From Paraburkholderia sp. HP33-1 (lineage in GTDB: Bacteria; Pseudomonadota; Gammaproteobacteria; Burkholderiales; Burkholderiaceae), in NCBI RefSeq assembly GCF_021390595.1, contig NZ_JAJEJR010000001.1, positions 186,001-250,000 of the forward strand: 64,000 nt of DNA, given 5' to 3'. Below the pieces are notes generated by a model. It did not search any database. It saw nothing but the letters and a program-made list of their open reading frames with translations, and was not told the origin of the DNA. Positions within the stretch are counted from its first letter, which is position 1. The number at the start of each line of letters is the position of its first letter. Made by a program: the position numbers and the translations under genes. Below are positions 16,913-26,552 of this stretch, piece after piece.

Positions 16913-16934
16913 AAAGCCGCCCGCAGGCGGCTTT
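16913..16934 (-). terminator. Intrinsic terminator of the SBF-like transporter gene
   Basis: A 9-bp perfect stem (AAAGCCGCC/GGCGGCTTT) with a 4-nt loop. On the minus strand it is followed by TTTTCCTTTTGGCTTTT. It lies 70 bp beyond the transporter stop codon. Confidence 0.8.
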
Positions 16935-17001
16935 CTTCACACGATCAAAACGACGCTCAGGGAGGGCGGTTATGAATGTCCTGTTTGCATTGCGCGTATT
17001 T

Positions 17002-18024
17002 TCAACGGCGCGCGACGGCGGCGGGTTGCCGCGTCGCAGCCTCGCTCTCGCCGCTGATGTCACGGGCGCCCCAGTGCTGCGCGAGCGCGGCGCAGACCAT
17101 CAGCTGGATCTGGTGGAACAGCATCAGCGGCAGCACCACGGCGCCGACCGCGTGCGACGCGAAGATCACCTTGGCCATCGGCACGCCGGCGGCCAGGCTC
17201 TTCTTCGAGCCGCAGAAAATGATCGTGATCTGGTCCGCGCGATTGAAGCCGAGCCGCTTGCTGGCGAAGATCGTCACGGCCAGCGCCAGCGCGAGCAGCA
17301 CGGCGCTCACCACGATGAGGCCGCCGAGCGCGGACAACGGAATCGTGTGCCACAGGCCTTCGGTGACGGCCTCGCTGAACGCGCCGTACACGACGAGCAG
17401 GATCGAGCCCTGGTCCACGAACTTCAGCACGCCGCGGTGCTTCTCGATCCACTTGCCGATCAACGGGCGCAGCAACTGGCCGGCGACGAACGGCACCAGC
17501 AATTGCAGCACGATGTTGCCGATCGTATGCCACGGCGAGGTGCCGCCGCTCGCGGCCTGATTCGTGACGATGACGCTGACGAGTGCTGGGGTGACGAAGA
17601 TGCCGAGCAGGCTCGACGCGGACGCGCTGCACACCGCGGCCGGCACGTTGCCCTTGGCAATGGACGTGAACGCAATCGACGACTGGACCGTCGACGGCAG
17701 CGTGCAGAGGAAGAGGACGCCGGCGTAGAGCGACGGAGTGACCAGCGGCGAAAGGACCGGTTTAAGCGCGAGGCCGAGCAGCGGAAACAGCGCGAACGTG
17801 CTCAGCAGCACCACGAGATGAAGGCGCCAGTGCGTCGCGCCCGCAATGATCGCCTCGCGTGACAGCTTGGCGCCGTGCAGAAAGAACAGCAGGCCGACCG
17901 CGATATTCGTCACCCAGTTGAACCCCACGGCGGCTTGCCCGTGAACGGGCAGGATGCTGGCGAGGATCACGGTGCCCACGAGGCACAGGGTGAAGTTATC
18001 GGGCAGGTATTTCGGGCGGGACAT
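17002..18024 (-). CDS. Bile acid:sodium symporter-like (SBF/YfeH) membrane transporter
   Basis: A 340-residue protein with about ten TM segments, belonging to the SBF-like group (BASS superfamily, YfeH type). Recognisable elements are LLFFLHGAKLSREA, LPSTVQSSIAFTS and FCGSKKSLAAGVPMA. The family moves organic anions with sodium; the YfeH subgroup substrate is not established. The ATG at 18024 is preferred to an in-frame TTG at 18042 six codons upstream. It is a single-gene unit with its own terminator. Confidence 0.87.
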   Translation of the reverse strand: MSRPKYLPDNFTLCLVGTVILASILPVHGQAAVGFNWVTNIAVGLLFFLHGAKLSREAIIAGATHWRLHLVVLLSTFALFPLLGLALKPVLSPLVTPSLYAGVLFLCTLPSTVQSSIAFTSIAKGNVPAAVCSASASSLLGIFVTPALVSVIVTNQAASGGTSPWHTIGNIVLQLLVPFVAGQLLRPLIGKWIEKHRGVLKFVDQGSILLVVYGAFSEAVTEGLWHTIPLSALGGLIVVSAVLLALALAVTIFASKRLGFNRADQITIIFCGSKKSLAAGVPMAKVIFASHAVGAVVLPLMLFHQIQLMVCAALAQHWGARDISGESEAATRQPAAVARR

Positions 18025-18597
18025 GTGGGAATCTCGATTCAATAACGCGGTGTGAACACGCGACGCGCCAGTCAGGGCGCGGTCTGTGGTAATGGAAAGC
18101 GGCTATTGTTGTCGAAAGTCGATTGAAAACGCAAATTCATTTGCCGAATCGATTAATGAGGTTCGCGCATTGGCTCGCCCGGTCATACATCGCCTCTTGC
18201 GTGCGACGCGGCACGTTTCAGTATTGGCGGCGCGCTTGTTCGCGACAAACCGTTTAACCATTGACGTTGCCAGCGCCGTTTATCTTGCAATAGACGGGGC
18301 TTGCACGGCGCGGTTAAAAACGCCCGCCAGCAAGCCCTCGCGGCGCGCTCGCGCAGGGGCTGCGCCAAGGAAAAACGTCGCAGTAACAAGGTGTTACATC
18401 CACCGACGAGACCTAACACTTTTTGGCTCGACACCCTCTGCCGCCGACCATAAATTACCCGATCAAAGGCCGCAGGGATGCCCTGCGCCGCGAGCGGAAC
18501 GCGGTGCTTTTCTTCCTTCCCGCAACAGGTCCATCGCAAGCTCGAACGGTGGATTTCAGGCAAGTCTTCGGGCGTGAGAGTCACAAAGGTGGACGGG
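18025..18597. other. Intergenic region with a small dyad
   Basis: A 573-bp spacer between the divergent transporter and small secreted protein genes. The only structure I see is GTAACA-AGG-TGTTAC at 18383-18397, a perfect 6-bp inverted repeat about 200 bp before the small gene, which could be a regulator site. Open frames here give basic low-complexity translations and are not convincing. Confidence 0.45.
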
Positions 18598-19047
18598 TTG
18601 TCGAGAACGAGGCGCTTGGCGTGGGGCGCGGTCATCGCCGTGCTGTGTTCGTTCGCCTATGCAAAAGGGCCGGCTATGCCGCATGGCGGCGGTGCCGCTG
18701 CAGGCGCCGTGCATGCTCCTCACGCTTCGCGTAATGCGATGGCTCGTCGCGACTCGCACGCGCAACGCGGAAACCCGAATATCGCGGTCGCCAATTTTGG
18801 CTATGGCTTCGGCGGCTATAAGTCCGGCATGCGCCCTGTCGGCGATCTGTCCGGCTATCCCGGCGTGATCATGCAGGTCGGCACGGAGTCGCGTCCGGTG
18901 CCGCATCCGCCGCCCAACATGCCGGTGCGCAACGGCTCGATCCGCGCCGACGTCGCCCGCTACAACGAAGAGCGCGGCGCGGCGCGCCCGATCCAACGCC
19001 CATCCGACGATCCGCGGCCTCCGGAAGGTTCGCCGTATCGAAATTAG
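18598..19047 (+). CDS. Small putative secreted protein, Gly/Pro-rich
   Basis: A 149-residue protein if started at TTG 18598, which sits 6-7 bp behind AAAGGTGG. This start yields a textbook signal peptide (MSRTRRLAWGAVIAVLCSFAYA) with cleavage before KGP. Other possible starts (GTG 18574, or 18478) bury the hydrophobic stretch. The mature part is rich in Gly, Pro, His and Arg, with FGYGFGGYKSG and a PHPPPNMPVRNG segment. I do not recognise a family. It stands alone upstream of the porin. Confidence 0.6.
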   Translation: MSRTRRLAWGAVIAVLCSFAYAKGPAMPHGGGAAAGAVHAPHASRNAMARRDSHAQRGNPNIAVANFGYGFGGYKSGMRPVGDLSGYPGVIMQVGTESRPVPHPPPNMPVRNGSIRADVARYNEERGAARPIQRPSDDPRPPEGSPYRN

Positions 19048-19628
19048 CTGAGCGCGATTCACCCCATCGTTTCGCGTCACGTGGAGCAGTTTGGCCACGA
19101 CCGGACCGGGTGAGCGCGCCGCCGGCTTCACTTCGACGCGAGCCACCGCATCGCCAGAACCGCGCTCGCGGAATCCATTCTCCAGATCCCCTCCCACGAG
19201 CCTTCGCGCAGCTTCGTGCGCCTTCCTCTGCGCCTGAACCGCTAATCTGACGTTTCGACGCCACACTTTTTTGAAAACATTCGGCATCGAAGTTCCGGTC
19301 GGCGTCAAATCTTGGCATTCTGCTGCGTCGCGTCATCGGCCTGTCATTTAACGGGGTCCGGCGCGCTGTGGCGCGCCGTTCGCCGCATTCCGCATTGCGT
19401 CGGAACCGCCCATGGCGGTCCCGTCAAAGCGCCCTATCAAGCCGATATCTGACCAAACTAATCAGACCGATATACCTGCGATAAGCCGCGATATTTTTGT
19501 TTATAGAAATGATCCGCAAAGATTGTCGAGCCCAGATTGACTCGACGGTCGAACGGATAACAAGAACGATTCGCGCGAGCGCCCCCCTTTCGCACAGCCG
19601 CACCCTTTTGACAAAGATTGGAGAATCC
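19048..19628. other. Upstream region of the porin gene
   Basis: A 581-bp spacer. It contains two short dyads without U-tracts: CGGCGCG/CGCGCCG at 19359-19378 and an imperfect GGAACCGCC/GGCGGTCCC near 19402-19421. These may end the small secreted protein transcript. From about 19440 the sequence turns AT-rich up to the porin ribosome site, so the porin promoter and a long leader probably lie there. Confidence 0.5.
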
Positions 19629-20714
19629 ATGAACACAAGCCTCAGCAGCGCGCTGAAGACCACACTCAAAGCCACTGCATGCGCCGCTGTACTGGCGAGC
19701 GCATCGTCCGCATTCGCGCAATCGAGCGTGCAGCTCTACGGACAGGTCGACGAATGGGTCGGCTCGCAGAAGTTTCCGGGCGGCAAGACCGCGGTGGTGG
19801 TGTCGGGCGGCGGCATGTCGACGTCGTACTGGGGCTTCAAGGGCACCGAGGATCTGGGCAACGGCTACAAGGCGATCTTCACGGTCGAAGGCTTCTTCCG
19901 TGCGCAGACCGGCGAGTTCGGCCGCTTCACCGGCGACACGACGTTCTCACGCAACGCGTACGTCGGCATCGAGTCGCCGTACGGCACGGTGACCGCCGGC
20001 CGTCTGACCACGCCGCTGTTCGTGTCGACGATCCTGTTCAACCCGTTCATCGATTCGTACGTGTTCTCGCCGATGGTCTATCACACGTACCTCGGCCTCG
20101 GCACGTTCCCGACCTACACGACCGACCAGGGCGTGACCGGCGACTCTGGCTGGAACAACGCGGTGTCGTATGCGACGCCGAACTTCAACGGTTTGTCGGC
20201 GACGGCGATGTACGCGCTCGGCAACACGACTCAGAACGGCGCGAAGAAGTGGAGCGGCCAGGTGCTGTACTTCCACGGCCCGTTCGCGGCGACCGCCGTG
20301 TATCAGTACGTGAACTTCAACAACGTGCCGGGCGATCTTGGCAGCTTCGAGACCTCCGGCGTGCCGGGTCTGCGCAGCCAGAGCGTCGCGCAGGCGGGCG
20401 TGTCGTACGACCTGAAGTTCGTGAAGCTGTACGGCCAGTACATGTACACGTACAACGACCAGCAGGTCACGAGCTGGCACGTGAACACCGGACAGGGCGG
20501 TGTCACGGTGCCGTTCGGGCCGGGCTCGGTGATGGCGTCGTATGCGTATTCGCGTAACGGCGGCGGCTCGAACCAGACCCGCCAGACGGCGGCGGTCGGC
20601 TACGACTATCCGCTGTCCAAACGCACGGACGTCTATGCCGCCTACCTGTATGACCACATCACGGGACAGTCGAGCGGCAATACGTACGGCGCGGGTTTGC
20701 GCGCGAAGTTCTAA
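19629..20714 (+). CDS. Gram-negative porin (OmpC/Omp38-like, betaproteobacterial)
   Basis: A 361-residue outer-membrane porin forming a 16-strand barrel. The signal peptide ends in SASSAFA before QSSVQLYG, the usual mature start SSVxLYG. Alternating strands with WGFKGTEDLGNGYKAIF, RNAYVGIESPYGTVTAGR and a terminal AGLRAKF (C-terminal Phe for BAM recognition) are all family marks. The ATG at 19629 is fixed by the signal peptide and a GGAGA site 7 bp upstream. It is probably a general diffusion channel for small solutes. It has its own terminator. Confidence 0.93.
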   Translation: MNTSLSSALKTTLKATACAAVLASASSAFAQSSVQLYGQVDEWVGSQKFPGGKTAVVVSGGGMSTSYWGFKGTEDLGNGYKAIFTVEGFFRAQTGEFGRFTGDTTFSRNAYVGIESPYGTVTAGRLTTPLFVSTILFNPFIDSYVFSPMVYHTYLGLGTFPTYTTDQGVTGDSGWNNAVSYATPNFNGLSATAMYALGNTTQNGAKKWSGQVLYFHGPFAATAVYQYVNFNNVPGDLGSFETSGVPGLRSQSVAQAGVSYDLKFVKLYGQYMYTYNDQQVTSWHVNTGQGGVTVPFGPGSVMASYAYSRNGGGSNQTRQTAAVGYDYPLSKRTDVYAAYLYDHITGQSSGNTYGAGLRAKF

Positions 20715-20734
20715 GCGACGCCCGAGTCTCACCG

Positions 20735-20768
20735 CAAAGCCCGCGTTCTGCCCGGAACGCGGGCTTTG
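20735..20768 (+). terminator. Strong intrinsic terminator after the porin
   Basis: A perfect 14-bp stem (20735-20748 with 20755-20768) around a 6-nt loop, ending in GGGCTTTG, 20 bp after the porin stop. Both arms are flanked by A/T so it may work in either direction. Confidence 0.88.
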
Positions 20769-20863
20769 TCGCTTCCGGGCGCCGTCGAATACAAACTTTG
20801 CTGCCGATCCTTTGATAAACCCGGCAGAATGGCGTCGATTGATTCCTGAAGCGAGTGACTGAG

Positions 20864-21796
20864 ATGGACACCCTCGTCAGCATGAAAGTGTTTCGCCACG
20901 TGGTCGAAGCCGGCAGCTTCGTCGGCGCGGCGGAGAAGATGGAGATGTCGGCGGCGATGGCGAGCAAGCACGTGATGCATCTGGAGCAGCAGCTCGGCGC
21001 GCGGCTCCTGAACCGCACCACGCGCCGCGTCGCACCGACCGAGGCGGGCCGCGAATACTACGAGCGGCTGAGTCAGGCGCTAACGGAACTCGACGAAGCC
21101 GGCCAGGCGGTCGGCGCGGCGAGCGTCGTGCCGCACGGGCGGCTGCGGGTTTCATCGCTGTCGGCGTTCGGCCTGAATCACGTGATGGCCGCGGTCGCGG
21201 ACTACGCCGCGCAGTATCCGCAGGTCACCGTCGATATGACGCTGTCCGACCGCGTCGTCGAGCTGATCGACGAGGGCTTCGACGTTGCGATTCGCGCGTC
21301 GCCTGGCGGGCTCAAGTCGTCCTCCCTGATCGCGCGGCAGATCGCGACCGCGCATCTGGTGCTGTGTGCGTCGCCCGCCTATCTGCGCAAGCACGGCACG
21401 CCGAAGAGCGTCGCCGATCTCGCGCGCCACAACTATCTGCAGTACGCGGGCGTGTCGGCGCTCGAAGTCGCGACCGGCGACGCGGCCTCGCGCGTGCGTC
21501 TGTCGGGCAACCTGGTCGTCAATCAGCTGGAGGCGCAGCGCGTGGTCGTGCTGCACGGCGCGGGCATCGCGATGCTGGGCACCGAGGTGATCGGCGACGA
21601 TCTCGCCGAGGGGCGGCTCGTGCCGCTGCTCGTCGACGAAGTGCCGCCGCGCGAGCTGCCGATCCACGTGATCTACACGAGCCGTCGACATCTGTCGGCC
21701 AAGGTGCGGTCGTTCGTCGATTTTCTGGTGGCGCGGTTCGCGAACCAATCGCTTTGGCCGTCGCTGGACGAGATCAGGGCGTTGGCGGTGCGGTAG
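20864..21796 (+). CDS. LysR-family transcriptional regulator
   Basis: A 310-residue regulator. The winged HTH covers residues 1-60 (SFVGAAEKMEMSAAMASKHVMHLE, then the wing LNRTTRRVAPTEAG). The substrate-binding domain follows from about 88 (GRLRVSS). The sequence type, including DVAIRASPGGLKSSSLIARQ, belongs to the large AaeR/CrgA-like group, from which no effector can be inferred. The ATG at 20864 is preferred to GTG 20855, three codons upstream. The likely target is its own promoter or the following icmF, but the spacing (110 bp to icmF, same strand) gives no direct proof. Confidence 0.9.
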   Translation: MDTLVSMKVFRHVVEAGSFVGAAEKMEMSAAMASKHVMHLEQQLGARLLNRTTRRVAPTEAGREYYERLSQALTELDEAGQAVGAASVVPHGRLRVSSLSAFGLNHVMAAVADYAAQYPQVTVDMTLSDRVVELIDEGFDVAIRASPGGLKSSSLIARQIATAHLVLCASPAYLRKHGTPKSVADLARHNYLQYAGVSALEVATGDAASRVRLSGNLVVNQLEAQRVVVLHGAGIAMLGTEVIGDDLAEGRLVPLLVDEVPPRELPIHVIYTSRRHLSAKVRSFVDFLVARFANQSLWPSLDEIRALAVR

Positions 21797-21906
21797 CGGG
21801 CCATCGGCAACCGCCCCGAACTGCGCGCCCCGCGTGCCGCCGCCGTCTTACCCCGTTTCTATATACTGACTGTCAACACCCATCAGTTAAATGATCTGGG
21901 GGAGAC

Positions 21907-24900
21907 ATGACCGATCTGTCCACGCCGCAGCGTGCCGACAGCCACGAGCTGCCCACGCGCCGGCGCTTGCGCTTCGTCACCGCCGCCGCGCTGTTCGACG
22001 GCCACGATGCGTCGATCAACATCATGCGGCGCATCCTGCAGGCGAGCGGCGTCGAGGTGATCCACCTCGGCCACAACCGCTCCGTCGCCGAAGTCGCGAC
22101 CGCAGCGCTCAACGAGGACGCTGACGGCGTCGCCGTGTCGAGCTACCAGGGCGGTCACAACGAATACTTCCGCTACCTCGTCGAGATGCTGCGTGCGCGC
22201 GGCGGCGAGCGCATCAAGGTGTTCGGCGGCGGCGGCGGGGTGATCGTCTCCGAGGAAATTGCCGCGCTCGAACGCGATGGCGTCGAAAAAATCTACTCGC
22301 CGCACGACGGCCAGCGGCTCGGCCTGCAAGGCATGATCGACGACATGATCGCCCGCTGCGTCGAAGGCGCGCGCGCGGCCGAGGCGGCGCGGCCGGCGCC
22401 GGTGCGCGAATGGCTCGCCGAGCTGGCCGCGCAGTCGTCATCGCGTCGCGGTGATGCCGTCGCGTCGCACGCCGGCACGGCGCCTGGTTCACAGCCGGCC
22501 GATCCCGACGCGCCGATCTTCCGCCGCCTCGCGCAGTTGATCAGCGCGTTCGAAACGAACACCGTCGACGCCGCCGCCCGCGACCAGCTAGCGACGCTCG
22601 CGCAGGCGACGCGGATCCCCGTGCTCGGCATCACCGGCACCGGCGGCGCGGGCAAGTCGTCGTTGACCGACGAGCTGATCCGCCGCTTCCGGCTCGAGCA
22701 CGGCGACACGCTGAGCATCGCCGTGCTCGCGATCGATCCATCGCGCCGCAAATCCGGCGGCGCGCTGCTCGGTGACCGCATCCGCATGAACGCGATCGGC
22801 GATTGGGGCGGCGGCGCTCGCGTCTACATGCGCTCGATGGCGACGCGCGAGGCATCGAGCGAAATCTCCGACGCGCTGCCCGCTGCGCTGATGCTGTGCA
22901 AGGTTGCGGGCTTCGATCTGATCATCGTCGAGACGTCGGGGATCGGGCAAGGCGACGCGGCGATCGTGCCGTTCGTCGACGAATCGCTGTACGTGATGAC
23001 GCCGGAGTTCGGCGCCGCGAGCCAGCTCGAGAAGATCGACATGCTCGACTTCGCGAGCTTCGTCGCCATCAACAAGTTCGATCGCAAGGGTGCGCAGGAT
23101 GCGCTGCGCGATGTCGCGAAGCAGGTGCAGCGCAACCGCGCGGACTTCGCGACACCGCCCGGCGCGATGCCGGTGTTCGGCACGATCGCGTCGCGCTTCA
23201 ACGACGACGGCGTGACCGCGCTGTACCGGCACATCGCCGATGCGTTGCGCACACACGGCCTGCGCGAGGGCAGCGCACGGCTCAGCGCGCCCGCCGGTCT
23301 GCGCTTTTCGAGCAACCTGCATGCGATCGTGCCGCCCGCGCGCGTGCGCTATCTGGCCGACATCGCGCTGACGGTGCGCGGCTATCGCGAGCGGGCCGAT
23401 GCGCAGGCGCACATCGCGCGCGAGCGCTGGCAACTCGTCGAGACGCGCCGCATGCTCGGCGAGGCGGGCGGCGACGCAGCGGCGCTCGACGCGCTGATCG
23501 ACCAACGCAGCGCCGCGCTCGGCGAGCGCGAACGCAAGCTGCTCGACGCGTGGCCGCAAACGGTGACAGCTTATTCCGGCGATGAACACGTAGTGCGCAT
23601 CCGCGAGCGCGAAATCCGCACCGCGCTGACGGTAACGACGCTGTCCGGCTCCGAAGTGCGCAAAGTATCGCTGCCCAAATTCGTCGATCAAGGCGAGATC
23701 CTGCGCTGGCTGATGCTCGACAATTTGCCCGGCTATTTCCCATTCACGGCCGGGGTGTTTCCGTTTCGCCGCGAGAACGAGGACCCGACGCGCATGTTCG
23801 CGGGCGAGGGCGATCCGCAGCGCACCAATCGCCGCTTCAAGCTGCTGTCGGAAGGCATGCCGGCCAGGCGGCTATCCACTGCGTTCGACTCGGTGACGCT
23901 GTACGGCGAGGAGCCGCACGAGCGCCCGGATATCTACGGCAAGGTCGGCAATTCGGGCGTGTCGGTCGCGACGCTCGACGACATGAAGACGCTCTACGAC
24001 GGCTTCGACCTGTGTTCGCCGGAAACGTCGGTGTCGATGACGATCAACGGCCCCGCGCCGACGATCCTCGCGATGTTCTTCAACGTCGCGATCGACCAGC
24101 AGATAGCGCGCAAGGAAACGGAGCAAGGCCGTCCGCTGACCGAAGCCGAACTCGCCGCGACGCGCCGCGCCGCGCTCGAAAACGTGCGCGGTACCGTGCA
24201 GGCGGACATCCTGAAGGAAGACCAGGGGCAGAACACCTGCATCTTCTCGACCGAATTCAGCCTGAAGGTGATGGGCGACATCCAGGCGTATTTCGTCGAA
24301 CACAACGTGCGCAATTTCTATTCGGTGTCGATCTCCGGCTATCACATCGCCGAGGCCGGCGCGAACCCGATCTCGCAACTCGCGTACACGCTCGCGAACG
24401 GCTTCACGTACGTGGAGGCGTATCTTGCGCGCGGCATGTCGATCGATGACTTCGCGCCGAATCTGTCGTTCTTCTTCTCGAACGGCATGGACCCGGAGTA
24501 CACGGTGCTTGGCCGCGTCGCGCGACGCATCTGGGCGATCGCGATGCGCGAGCGCTATGGCGCGAACGAGCGCAGCCAGAAGCTCAAGTATCACGTGCAG
24601 ACGTCGGGCCGCAGCCTGCACGCGCAGGAGATCGATTTCAACGATATCCGCACGACGCTGCAGGCGCTGATCGCGATCTACGACAACTGCAACTCGCTGC
24701 ACACCAATGCGTTCGATGAAGCGATCACGACGCCGACCGAGGAATCGGTCCGTCGCGCGGTCGCAATCCAGCTGATCATCAATCGCGAATGGGGGCTCGC
24801 GAAGAACCAGAATCCGAATCAGGGCAGCTTCGTCATCGACGAGTTGACCGATCTGGTCGAGGAAGCGGTGCTCGCCGAGTTCGAGCGGCTGACCGAGCGA

Positions 24901-25287
24901 GGCGGCGTGCTCGGCGCGATGGAAACCGGCTATCAGCGCGGTCGGATCCAGGACGAGTCGATGCTGTACGAGCATCGCAAGCATGATGGCTCGTATCCGA
25001 TCGTCGGCGTGAACACGTTCCTGAGCGCGCATCCGCATGAAGCGCCACGGCCGATCGTGCTGGCGCGCTCCACCGATGCGGAAAAGCGGAGCCAGCTACG
25101 GCGGCTGCGCGACTTCCAGACGCGCCACCGCGACGCGGCGCCTGAAGCGCTCGAACGCCTGAAGCGCGCGGTGATCGACGACGGCAACGTCTTCGCGGTG
25201 CTGATGGGCGTGGTGCGCGTGTGTTCGCTCGGACAGATCACCCACGCGCTCTTTGAAGTGGGCGGGCAGTACCGGCGCAATATGTAG
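21907..25287 (+). CDS. icmF: Fused isobutyryl-CoA mutase with G-protein chaperone domain
   Basis: An 1126-residue adenosylcobalamin-dependent mutase fusion. The N-terminal B12-binding domain carries the cobalt-ligand loop FDGHDASIN (His33) and SSYQGGH. A MeaI-type GTPase domain follows, with P-loop GTGGAGKSS from about 244. The C-terminal catalytic barrel contains ENxxTC-like QNTCIFSTE and SISGYHIAEAGA. IcmF interconverts isobutyryl-CoA and n-butyryl-CoA, and some forms also handle pivalyl- or isovaleryl-CoA. The ATG at 21907 follows a GGGGGAG site. It links branched-chain acyl-CoA breakdown with butyrate metabolism. Its length agrees with characterised IcmF proteins. Confidence 0.96.
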   Translation: MTDLSTPQRADSHELPTRRRLRFVTAAALFDGHDASINIMRRILQASGVEVIHLGHNRSVAEVATAALNEDADGVAVSSYQGGHNEYFRYLVEMLRARGGERIKVFGGGGGVIVSEEIAALERDGVEKIYSPHDGQRLGLQGMIDDMIARCVEGARAAEAARPAPVREWLAELAAQSSSRRGDAVASHAGTAPGSQPADPDAPIFRRLAQLISAFETNTVDAAARDQLATLAQATRIPVLGITGTGGAGKSSLTDELIRRFRLEHGDTLSIAVLAIDPSRRKSGGALLGDRIRMNAIGDWGGGARVYMRSMATREASSEISDALPAALMLCKVAGFDLIIVETSGIGQGDAAIVPFVDESLYVMTPEFGAASQLEKIDMLDFASFVAINKFDRKGAQDALRDVAKQVQRNRADFATPPGAMPVFGTIASRFNDDGVTALYRHIADALRTHGLREGSARLSAPAGLRFSSNLHAIVPPARVRYLADIALTVRGYRERADAQAHIARERWQLVETRRMLGEAGGDAAALDALIDQRSAALGERERKLLDAWPQTVTAYSGDEHVVRIREREIRTALTVTTLSGSEVRKVSLPKFVDQGEILRWLMLDNLPGYFPFTAGVFPFRRENEDPTRMFAGEGDPQRTNRRFKLLSEGMPARRLSTAFDSVTLYGEEPHERPDIYGKVGNSGVSVATLDDMKTLYDGFDLCSPETSVSMTINGPAPTILAMFFNVAIDQQIARKETEQGRPLTEAELAATRRAALENVRGTVQADILKEDQGQNTCIFSTEFSLKVMGDIQAYFVEHNVRNFYSVSISGYHIAEAGANPISQLAYTLANGFTYVEAYLARGMSIDDFAPNLSFFFSNGMDPEYTVLGRVARRIWAIAMRERYGANERSQKLKYHVQTSGRSLHAQEIDFNDIRTTLQALIAIYDNCNSLHTNAFDEAITTPTEESVRRAVAIQLIINREWGLAKNQNPNQGSFVIDELTDLVEEAVLAEFERLTERGGVLGAMETGYQRGRIQDESMLYEHRKHDGSYPIVGVNTFLSAHPHEAPRPIVLARSTDAEKRSQLRRLRDFQTRHRDAAPEALERLKRAVIDDGNVFAVLMGVVRVCSLGQITHALFEVGGQYRRNM

Positions 25288-25323
25288 GACGCGGCGGCGG
25301 GCCAGCCCGCCGCGTTCGATGCC

Positions 25324-26283
25324 TCAACGCCCGATGCCGAGGCGCGCCTTCGCGTCGTCGTACTCCTTCTTCAGACGCTGGACGAGTTCGGCGACGTCCG
25401 GCACGTCGTCCATCAGGCCGACGCCCTGGCCCGCGCCCCAGATGTCCCTCCACGCCTTCGCTTTGTCGCTGCCGAAGTTCATCTTGGTCTTGTCCGATTC
25501 GGGCAGCGCGTCCGGGTCGAGCCCCGCGTTCAGAATGCTCTCGCGGATGTAGTTGCCGTGCACGCCCGTGAAGAGGTTCGTGTAGATGATGTCCGCGGAC
25601 TTCGAGTTGATGATCGCCTGCTTGTAGGCGTCGACCGCGTGCGCTTCTTTTGTCGCGATGAAGCGTGTGCCCATGTACGCGAGGTCCGCGCCCATCGCCT
25701 GCGCCGCGAGGATCGATCCGCCGTTGGCGATCGAGCCCGACAGCACGATCGGGCCGTCGAAAATGCGCCGCACCTCGCCGACCAGCGCGAACGGCGAGGT
25801 GGTGCCGGCATGGCCGCCTGCACCCGACGCGACGAGGATCAGCCCGTCGACCCCGGCCTCCAGCGCTTTCTGCGCGTGACGCAGATTGATCACATCGTGC
25901 AGCACGATGCCGCCATAGCTATGCACTGCATCGACGATCTCGCGCGCCGGCGCGCGCAGGCTCGTGATGAAAATCGGCACCTTGTGCTCGACGCACACGC
26001 GCACGTCGTGTTCGAGGCGCGCATTCGACTGATGGACGATCTGATTGACCGCAATCGGCCCGATGACTGCATCCGGGTTCGCGGCCTTGTGCTCGGCGAG
26101 CTGCGCCTGGATCTGCGTGAGCCACTCGTCGAGCAGCTCGGCCGGGCGCGCGTTGAGGGCCGGGAACGAGCCGACGATGCCGGCCTTGCACTGCGCCAGC
26201 ACGAGTTCGGGATAGCTGACGATGAACATCGGCGAAGCGACGACGGGCAGCGCGAGGTTTTGCAGAACGGCAGGCAGTGCCAT
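25324..26283 (-). CDS. Nitronate monooxygenase (2-nitropropane dioxygenase family)
   Basis: A 319-residue FMN-dependent TIM-barrel oxidase that oxidises alkyl nitronates such as propionate 3-nitronate. Family marks are the N-terminal LPVVASPMFIVSYPEL, HDVINLRHAQKALEAGVDGLI, the phosphate-binding GAGGHAGTTSPF, and GADLAYMGTRF. The ATG at 26283 follows GGAGA and starts the conserved region; five more codons are possible upstream. It converges with icmF and diverges from the haloacetate dehalogenase gene, so both detoxification-type genes could share a control region (26284-26552). Confidence 0.9.
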   Translation of the reverse strand: MALPAVLQNLALPVVASPMFIVSYPELVLAQCKAGIVGSFPALNARPAELLDEWLTQIQAQLAEHKAANPDAVIGPIAVNQIVHQSNARLEHDVRVCVEHKVPIFITSLRAPAREIVDAVHSYGGIVLHDVINLRHAQKALEAGVDGLILVASGAGGHAGTTSPFALVGEVRRIFDGPIVLSGSIANGGSILAAQAMGADLAYMGTRFIATKEAHAVDAYKQAIINSKSADIIYTNLFTGVHGNYIRESILNAGLDPDALPESDKTKMNFGSDKAKAWRDIWGAGQGVGLMDDVPDVAELVQRLKKEYDDAKARLGIGR

Positions 26284-26552
26284 GGTGCGAGTCTCCAAAT
26301 TGGGCCAACCGGAGCGACTTACGCCCGGCCTTTAATGAGTTTAGCGGCACACGGCTTGCGGCACGCCGCAGCCGCTCCAAAATTTAAGAACGATCGTTCG
26401 ATTATAGGCGAAGCGCGCGACCCGCGCTTGGCAGGCCCGTTTGGAACGGTTCGAAGGAGTATTCAGGTTCCATGCTTGCGTGGGCTATCCCACCGCGCAC
26501 GGACCTCCCGGCCTTCTACAATGCACAGACCCCAAACGACCAACGAGACGTC

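Larger units (their letters stand above)
16630..17001. other. Upstream region of the sugar operon
   Basis: A 372-bp spacer holding the palindrome at 16769-16795, AT-rich promoter-like sequence around 16740-16800, and at the far end the terminator (16913-16934) of the upstream transporter gene. No credible coding frame is present. Confidence 0.6.

Noticed and set aside
18086..18577. 163-residue plus-strand frame before the small secreted protein
   Set aside because: Basic low-complexity translation without start signals; better read as untranslated.
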